64,000 bases of DNA, taken from positions 116,740,368-116,804,367 of the forward strand of contig NC_058337.1 in the NCBI RefSeq assembly GCF_905475395.1, read 5' to 3'. Below the pieces are notes generated by a model. That model was given only the letters and a program-made list of their open reading frames with translations. It was not told where the DNA came from and searched no databases. The position numbers were made by a program, and so were the translations under genes. This DNA is from Chrysoperla carnea (taxonomy: Eukaryota; Arthropoda; Insecta; Neuroptera; Chrysopidae). Of the stretch, positions 57,368-64,000 are shown piece after piece. Numbering within the stretch: the first letter of the stretch is position 1; each line of letters starts with the position of its first letter.

Positions 57368-60008
57368 AAAACTCGTTTCTTACATACATAAGACTTACAC
57401 ATAAAAACAGAATAAAAACAGATATTCTTTAAGAATAAATAATTTCGATTTTCCTGTTAATTTTTATACAGTAAGTGCTTTTGGTATTTTGCTTCCGCCC
57501 TTCAAACCCAATGAACAATCACAGGGAAATTACATTCCTATTTTTATTTTATATGGTAGGAACCGTAGGAACTTAGCCCATTTGCCTTGAATTTAGTAAG
57601 TTATACATGTAGATTCAATTATATGGAATTTTTTTTTAAATAAGTTCTGTTAATTACAACTGAAATGAACGGGAATCAAACGATATGAGGTTAAGGTAAA
57701 AATGATTTTCCATTTGTTATTGAATTATCGTTCTGTTAGAATAAGAAAAAAACGAATATATTTCGGAGCCCAGGATAAAAGAACGCTACCAATTTAAACT
57801 AATATATATAAAACTGCAAATATTGCTAATCGTAAGAACATAAATAACAAAATCAGTAAGTTTTTTGGGTGTGAGCCTGTGGACTATTCCTCAAAATTAC
57901 AATTTGCACAACGATAAAATGAAATAATTACATTTATCATATATGCAGGAAAAAGATCTTTATTACGGATAATAACAATAATTATAGTTAATGTAACCGG
58001 AAAATAAGTACCTTTACTATTGCCAGTTCGTTCGTCACACATGTGTACAGTATAAAAGAGATATTTTCAACATTTTCAAGAGAAATACGAACCTTGTCAC
58101 CAATAAATGACCGGAGCCACCATATATATACAATATACATTCACATTTGTAGGTATACAAAAAGGTATTACGACATTAAATATATCTACATACTGTTTGC
58201 AGCTTGAAAGTTTGTTGGATATTGTAATAATCATATTTGCTATGATAATTTTCATCAAAATTTTCCCCAGTGGCGTAATTTCGGAGAAGATTATTGAAGG
58301 ATTCTTATTCTCAAGAGAAGTAAAGAAATAATAAGTGATTGTAAACTAGTATTACTTATTTTTAAACACGGCACATATTTTAAAAACAATTAAATAATTT
58401 TCCAAAAAAATTGTTTGTGGAGCTTATTTCATTTAGTTAAATATTGCTAAACGGAAATTAGGCACATGGAAACATAAGGTTTCCCCAAATGTATATATGT
58501 ACATTGAATGCTATATGAAAGACAGTGAATATCAAAATAAGCTTTATCTACCTCTGAAATTTTCCAAAATTTAATTAAGTAGACAAATTGAATCAATAAT
58601 TTGGCATAATATGATGTTACCTTATCAGACAAAAACCAGGTAATCGTTATTAAAATAGAAGACTGAGTAATGAAATGTAATACTAAAAAAAATAGAATTG
58701 TTTCAAAAATTTCGTTTTTATTTAACGATAAATCTTTATTTTCTCGTTTTTCTATTAAATGTCAGAAAAAAACTCATGCTACGACACTGATGCAAAAAAG
58801 TACTTACATATTATCTAAAATTTCCATTTGCCGTTTAGTAAGTGACACGAAATAATTATTTTAATAAAATTATGATAAAATACAAAATTTTAGAAAGGTA
58901 TTTTCAAGAAAATTTCGATAGGTATTTCTATAAATTGGGACTCAGTTTGGTGAGGTGACGCCCTTCCTTGTAGATGGAGCTCAGTTTGTAACGTAGGTTT
59001 ATGTATGGTGTATTCTCTATATTAGTCATGGAATCGAAGCAACGTAGTTCGAAAAATTTAATCATTAAGTTGGATTTGAATGCGGTTTTCGGCATTCGAT
59101 TCGTTAGAGCATCAGAAAATTTTGTGACCTAAATTGATTTATAATTTATTAAAAATATGCAATTTGCATAAATAATATGAATTTTATAATTGCATTTTAA
59201 ATTAATCGTAGATAAGCTAAATTCACAATTCGGTTAATAGTGATGAAAATGATTCCAAACTTGTTACACGGGGGTTTTTGGGATCGCTGAACACGAATAT
59301 CGTGACAGTGGGACCAAGTACCAGGTTAAACTTGATACCCTGAGCACCAGGTACCTCGGAGACTAATTCTCACTATACAGAAAACACCGGCGTAGCCCAC
59401 GTTTAACGTTTATCTACATAAAACTGGGACACGTCATCTTACCAAGCTCGTCTCAATTTGCATGCAAATACTGAAAGATAACTATATAAAAAATTGTAAA
59501 GATTATTTCAAAATCAATTCCAACTTTTTAAAGGAAGTTTTTCGAAATATTAATTGTTCTATCACAGCAGTTGTTTAAAATAAACATCCGGTATCGTATA
59601 CGAAGGGTAACATGTGTTTAAAGTTAGAAATATTGATCACAGAAAAAGTTATTTGTTCCGGGAAATTTGAAAAAGGCGTAATAAGCCTTTCCCTTCAAAT
59701 ATGTTTTAAAATATACCTGACTGGCAATGCGATAATTTTAAAAAACGAAATAAATTTTCTATAAATTGTGTAAAATTCCAGTGATATTAAAAAAGAAGGA
59801 CACTCCCGTGTCGCGGGCATGCAACAGAATTTTGGATTATTATATAAAACCTTGTTATTACATTCCTGAAGGAAAAATTTCATTAGGGAATTAATCTGTT
59901 GCACACTTTTTTTTTATTGAAATTCATATTACATTTTAAAACAATTCCAACATTTAACTGCAGTATACACCTTGAAACCTTCAAAAATGTCTGGTTACAT
60001 ATATCTCG
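56903..60008. other. AT-rich intergenic DNA, no gene seen
   Basis: Includes a T homopolymer at about 57336-57363. The stretch 59270-59420 ('gggtttttgggatcgctgaa' onward) is unusually GC-rich for the area and looks like a repeat fragment, but I see no second copy here. Short open frames (58107-58331, 58447-58632, 58670-58855, 59695-59904) are unsupported. Confidence 0.5.
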
Positions 60009-62594
60009 CTACAGATCTGGAAGATATCTGGATACATGCGTAGGTTTATAATCTCTATATGTTACTTGATTGCATTGCATATCGATCACTTTTTGTGATA
60101 CACTTGGTGTAAATGTAGAAATAGTTTCTGCCCAAACTTGAGGACCATATGTAGTTTGACCCTTTTTTTGTTTTTTCACTTTTTTTAAGCGTGGTGAAAA
60201 ATAATCAGGATATACATCAAATGTACCAAATTTTCCACCCCCAATCTATAAATAAAAATTTGAAATAGATGCAATAAAATATTTTAAGGTTATGAGGACA
60301 CCGTCACATTCTTTAAAATTTAGAAATAAAAACATACAGCAAGTCATAGTCATACAACAAAGTGAATATAGTGATTTTTTGTTTAATTTTGAGGCTATAT
60401 GACGTCTTTAAACTGACTTTCCAATGGCTAAACATCAAATGTACGAATTTGAGTCATTAAGGTAGTACCAGCATGAAATCACTTTTCGACAGATTTGGCC
60501 GAATTTTTTTTCTCGGGTTTATAATAGCTTTATTTATGAATTCCTAAAATTTCATAATTTTTGACCGTTTAGATCGCGAGATATTTAAAGACAAAGTTCG
60601 CGATTTTGAGGGTCATGTCCCATTTAAAGCATGTAAAATGTCCGGTCTCTCCAACTATTTTTTATGATATTATTATATATTGAAGAAAAAGTAGAAAAAA
60701 ATGTTTATACAATAAAATTCTAAAAAAAAAATTTAGAAATTAATTTTTACTTTCGAGATATTAATTTTGACGTAAATTGATCGAAATTGGGACGTTGGCA
60801 TAATTATTTCCCATTTTAAACGGTCAAAATTTCTGAAACTTTGGGAATTAATAGTAAGCATTATTAAATTCTTAAATTTAATGTTTCGTTAAATTCTGTC
60901 GAAAAAAAAATTGTACCATTGCTTTAACATAGAAACTGCAAATACCATGCTGGAAATACCTTAATTACACAAAATTCTTTTTTAAAATTGCTCTGAATCT
61001 TATGAATTTGCTATTGATTAATATCATATTACGAATTCTATTGTTTGTGAATACACAATGCCTTTTTGGCATATTACCTAAATTTAACATATTAATTAAC
61101 AGATATTTGTTTTTCTCAGAAGCACGCTACAGCGACAACACAGTGAAGGACGGGGGAGGGGGTAGTAAGAAATCTCATGACTGAGACGCGAGAACCTCAT
61201 CGTTACGCTGGCGTGTACGTATGCATACGTACGTAGAAAGAACGGGTATAAGTCGAATCAAAAAATGGAAGAACAATTTTTGTCTTTTAGAATTTTTTTT
61301 CTAAATAACGTAATAAGGGCGTCCGTTACTTCTAGAACACCCTGTATATTTCTCTCAGTTACCTCTTTTGGTTCTCCAACAGGCATCCATGGTATTGCAG
61401 CCTGCTTTGCCTTTTCTTCTTTTGGAGGTTTATAAGTAGCTTTAGGCGTTTCAGTAAAATAAGGATTCGGATTAAAATAATCGGCAGTTTTATGATTTAA
61501 AGTTAAATATACAAGTGGTTTCTTTTTCTTTTTCTGTTCTTTTAAAAGTTTAGTTTTTAATCGTGGATCACTAGAACAAAAAATTGTAGAAAAAGTAAAA
61601 TATTTTTATTTCTCATTCTCAGTGAAACATTTATATGAGCCGCGATATTCTGAAACGAATTAAATTTTTTTCATGTTTTGATACTTCGTTTCAAAAGCGA
61701 CCATACAAATGTTTATTTGATTTTAATTTATATTACATTGCTGGTGGATATGGGTTGATATATCCAGGGTATCCCACATTAAAAGTTGCCGCTGCAACTT
61801 TTGATTTTTTTTTGTATTGTTTTTTTGATCTAACGAATGAAAAATAACTGTATGTTGAAAAACATCCAAAGCCGTCACCAGGAGTGGAATGTAATTTGGA
61901 TGGGCCTGTAGGTACTATTGGTATGAAAGGCCTAGAAAACATTTCAAATATTAAAATTAATCCTCTTTTACTTTAGTTTTCTAGAGTTATTATATAGAGA
62001 AATCTCACTAAACCATCTTTTTACGGGAATCCGTTTTTACCGAAACGTCTTTACAGAAACTGTGGGAAAGGTAGATATTACTTTAATTTTTGTCAAAGGT
62101 TTTAGAAAAAAAAGTAAGTGCATGTTCCTATTTCCCGACAATTTTCGTGCTTCCTTTTTGAGAATTTCCTTATTATAAAGCCTTTATTTTGCAGTGAAAA
62201 GCAGTGTGTTATGGGTCATTATTCACTATAAAAGATATTCTAAGGATTCGTGAAATTCCTTTACATGATAACTTCAATATCAGTTAGATTTTTCCCACTG
62301 TTTTTTCTTTTGGCTTTTCTTCGGTGGCTTTGAAATTGCTTCCTTTTCAAAAATACGATGAAAACTTTTTTCAAAATAGGCGTCACATGTTCCATCTTTT
62401 GTTTTTAAACCACTTGTAATAAATTGTGTTCCACGAAATCGGGAATTTTCAGGCTTATTCTTATCAGCTTTAGGTACTCTTTTTTCTAATGGAGATAGTC
62501 CTGGTGGATATGTAAAATAGCCGACACGTTCAATAGCATGACCATCACTAAACATTCCCGGATCTTCCTTGGCATATTCACGGAACTTTGCCAT
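60009..62594 (-). CDS. CFAP96: cilia- and flagella-associated protein 96 homolog (C4orf47 / UPF0602 family)
   Basis: Four minus-strand exons: 62594-62299, 61931-61737, 61570-61363 and 60245-60009, phases 2, 2 and 0, all GT-AG; total 311 residues, close to the ~309 of the human protein. Matching blocks in order are ERVGYF (residues 22-27), the DAYFEKSFHRIFEKEA block (about 71-86, compare the GYFDPxFxRIFEGE region), a Gly/Tyr-rich segment (VGYPGYINPYPP), LNHKTADYFNPNPYFTE (about 188-204) and GGGKFGTFDVYPDYF (about 235-249). The family is known from cilia, centrosomes and flagella; in an insect, sperm is the obvious site. The donor of exon 1 (CA|GTGGGA) is weak but is the only one that keeps the frame. 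Unspliced, exon 1 would end at a TGA 17 bp later. Poly(A) signal at 59913-59918 on the minus strand. Confidence 0.85.
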
Positions 62595-63120
62595 TTCAAA
62601 TTATAAATTTCAAAATGTTATATAATTATTTCAGCATTACTCTTTTTTTTTAAATTAAAATTTTTAAATTTATTTTTAATTTTTTTTAGCAACTCTTCAC
62701 CCAAAAGATGTTTGCCCCCCTGGTTGATTTAATCAAATAATCATAATTTATTTTGGTAGGATACAATTTAAGCTTTATTAATTTGTTTTTTGAAAATGAT
62801 ATATGGACACTGGATTTAATTTAATTTAAATTTTTTTATCAATATATTATTAAAGCAAGCGAGGAAAAATTTTTAATTTATAATTTATTTAAACCAGAAC
62901 CACCAACTTAGGTCAATTTTGAGAAAAATTGACGAAACTTTCGATATATGTTTCTATTTGCATCACTTTAAAGAAGTTTTCTTGATATGTCTAATATGTC
63001 TTTAAAAGATCAATCGAATGATTAGCTTTTAAGAAAGATTGAGATGTCTATCGAAAAAAGAGCTTTCAATCTTTTTTTAGAGTATTCCAGTTAAAGAAAT
63101 ATCAAATAAATGCAATGAAA
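62595..63120. other. 5' flank of the CFAP96-like gene
   Basis: AT-rich upstream sequence with no clear TATA box within 60 bp of the start codon and no other gene. Confidence 0.4.
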
Positions 63121-63169
63121 TTGTTCGAAGCCCCTAGGAAATGTGAAAATCAGACGGCACCGTTTTTTC

Positions 63170-63470
63170 AGTCTGCGTAAATCAACTTGGGGTCCTTCTC
63201 ATAAAAAATTGTCTTTCTTCTTGGCGCCTTTGTCCTTGTCTTTGCCTTTCTTCTTTGCCTTTATTTCTTTTGATCTTTCGCTGGTACCCTTACCCCAACA
63301 TATTAGGTTATATTGGCTCTTCACGAAGGACACACTATAGAGCCCATTCTATGACGTTTTGCACCCCCTCGTAAATCAACTTGGGGCCTTCCCATAAACA
63401 GTTGACTTCTAAATTTGTCTTTTTCTCATTTGATCTTCCGCCGGGGCCCCTAGCCAATACATTACTCCAT
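63170..63470 (+). repeat. diverged ~200-bp tandem duplication
   Basis: GTAAATCAACTTGGGGTCCT at about 63176 recurs as GTAAATCAACTTGGGGCCTT at about 63371. 'tttgatctttcgctggtacc' (about 63268) likewise recurs as TTTGATCTTCCGCCGGGGCC (about 63430). Read on the minus strand both units have the look of a dispersed repeat end. No gene is inferred. Confidence 0.6.
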
Positions 63471-64000
63471 ATATAATTTATTACTTAATTAAAGTGGTTG
63501 ATGCAATGGAAGATTTTAACGATCCACGACCGATTATTAGAGAAAGAAAAACTGTGTGTAATACACTAAATACTCTATTTATAGTTTTAATTACTGAGTT
63601 TAATAACATTTATCCCATTCTAGTAAATTTCTATTGTATTGGTGTTCACATTTTCAAATATAATCCAATGTTGTAACATAACATACATCCCCAGGAAAAT
63701 TCAATGGAAATTATTATTATTTTCTCTATATATATAGAATATGGTGTATTCATTGTATGTTTGTAGCCGCAATGTGTCCATCCACATGTCAAGGGCATCA
63801 TACAGAAAACCACTTTTCAGACACTTTTATTTAAATAATTTCGGTTTTGGTTCGTGTATGTGGTTGTATATCATAATAAAATTCATTTCAAAATATTTAT
63901 TTAAATTTAAAGTAAAAAATGTATGGGTGAATTTTATGTTTTCATCGATTTTCTACTTAAAATTTCAAATTTTCTTTGTGTCTTAACTTATGTGAGTAGT
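63471..64000. other. edge sequence, possible coding exon start
   Basis: An ATG at 63506 opens MEDFNDPRPIIRERKT, which has a protein-like composition, and is followed at once by GTGTGT, a possible donor. Nothing downstream inside the window joins it in frame, so it could be the first exon of a gene continuing past the edge or chance. The remaining open frames are AT-rich and unsupported. Confidence 0.25.

Overview
The window is about 64 kb of AT-rich (roughly 70% A+T) eukaryotic nuclear DNA. Coding exons are small, introns are short and GT-AG bounded (several are only 60-75 bp), AATAAA signals follow genes, and dispersed transposon relics are dense. Gene content and repeat style point to an insect. 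One repeat family with three copies here reminds me of lacewing (Neuroptera) assemblies, but that is recollection and not evidence.

Layout. 1-29.8 kb is essentially gene-free: a tRNA-derived SINE (5.7-6.0 kb), a rearranged LTR element with an inverted third LTR (12.0-13.3 kb), a Penelope-like remnant held between ~470-bp inverted arms (13.4-14.6 kb), ~313-bp tandem units (16.0-16.7 kb), a near-perfect foldback with ~410-bp arms (19.5-20.4 kb) and assorted degenerate repeats. 29.9-46.8 kb is a compact gene cluster. 46.8-60.0 kb is again repeats, including a 300-bp MITE and a LINE 3' end. 60.0-62.6 kb holds a four-exon minus-strand gene, and the rest has no confident gene.

The cluster is the main content. 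I reconstructed eight two-exon genes (one minus-strand at 29.9-30.7 kb, seven plus-strand from 33.4 to 41.4 kb) that the raw open frames hide. All eight share one architecture: a first exon of 16-34 codons, basic and nearly free of Asp/Glu (mitochondrial-presequence-like), then a phase-1 intron, then a divergent second exon. Three of the second exons are Cys/Pro-rich; the others are short, charged and Pro-rich. Two pairs are clear paralogs (33.4/37.1 kb and 38.5/39.2 kb). The next gene (ends 43.97 kb) has the same intron phase. The last gene (44.3-46.8 kb) is a galactose-mutarotase-fold protein in which all four catalytic/sugar-binding positions are substituted and which carries a Cys/Pro-rich tail.

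The minus-strand gene at 60.0-62.6 kb matches the cilia- and flagella-associated protein CFAP96 (C4orf47/UPF0602) in motif order and length. Together with the Cys/Pro-rich, presequence-bearing proteins and the dead enzyme, this suggests a sperm locus, possibly structural proteins of sperm mitochondria. That functional reading is inference; exon structures, paralogy and residue substitutions are read directly from the sequence.
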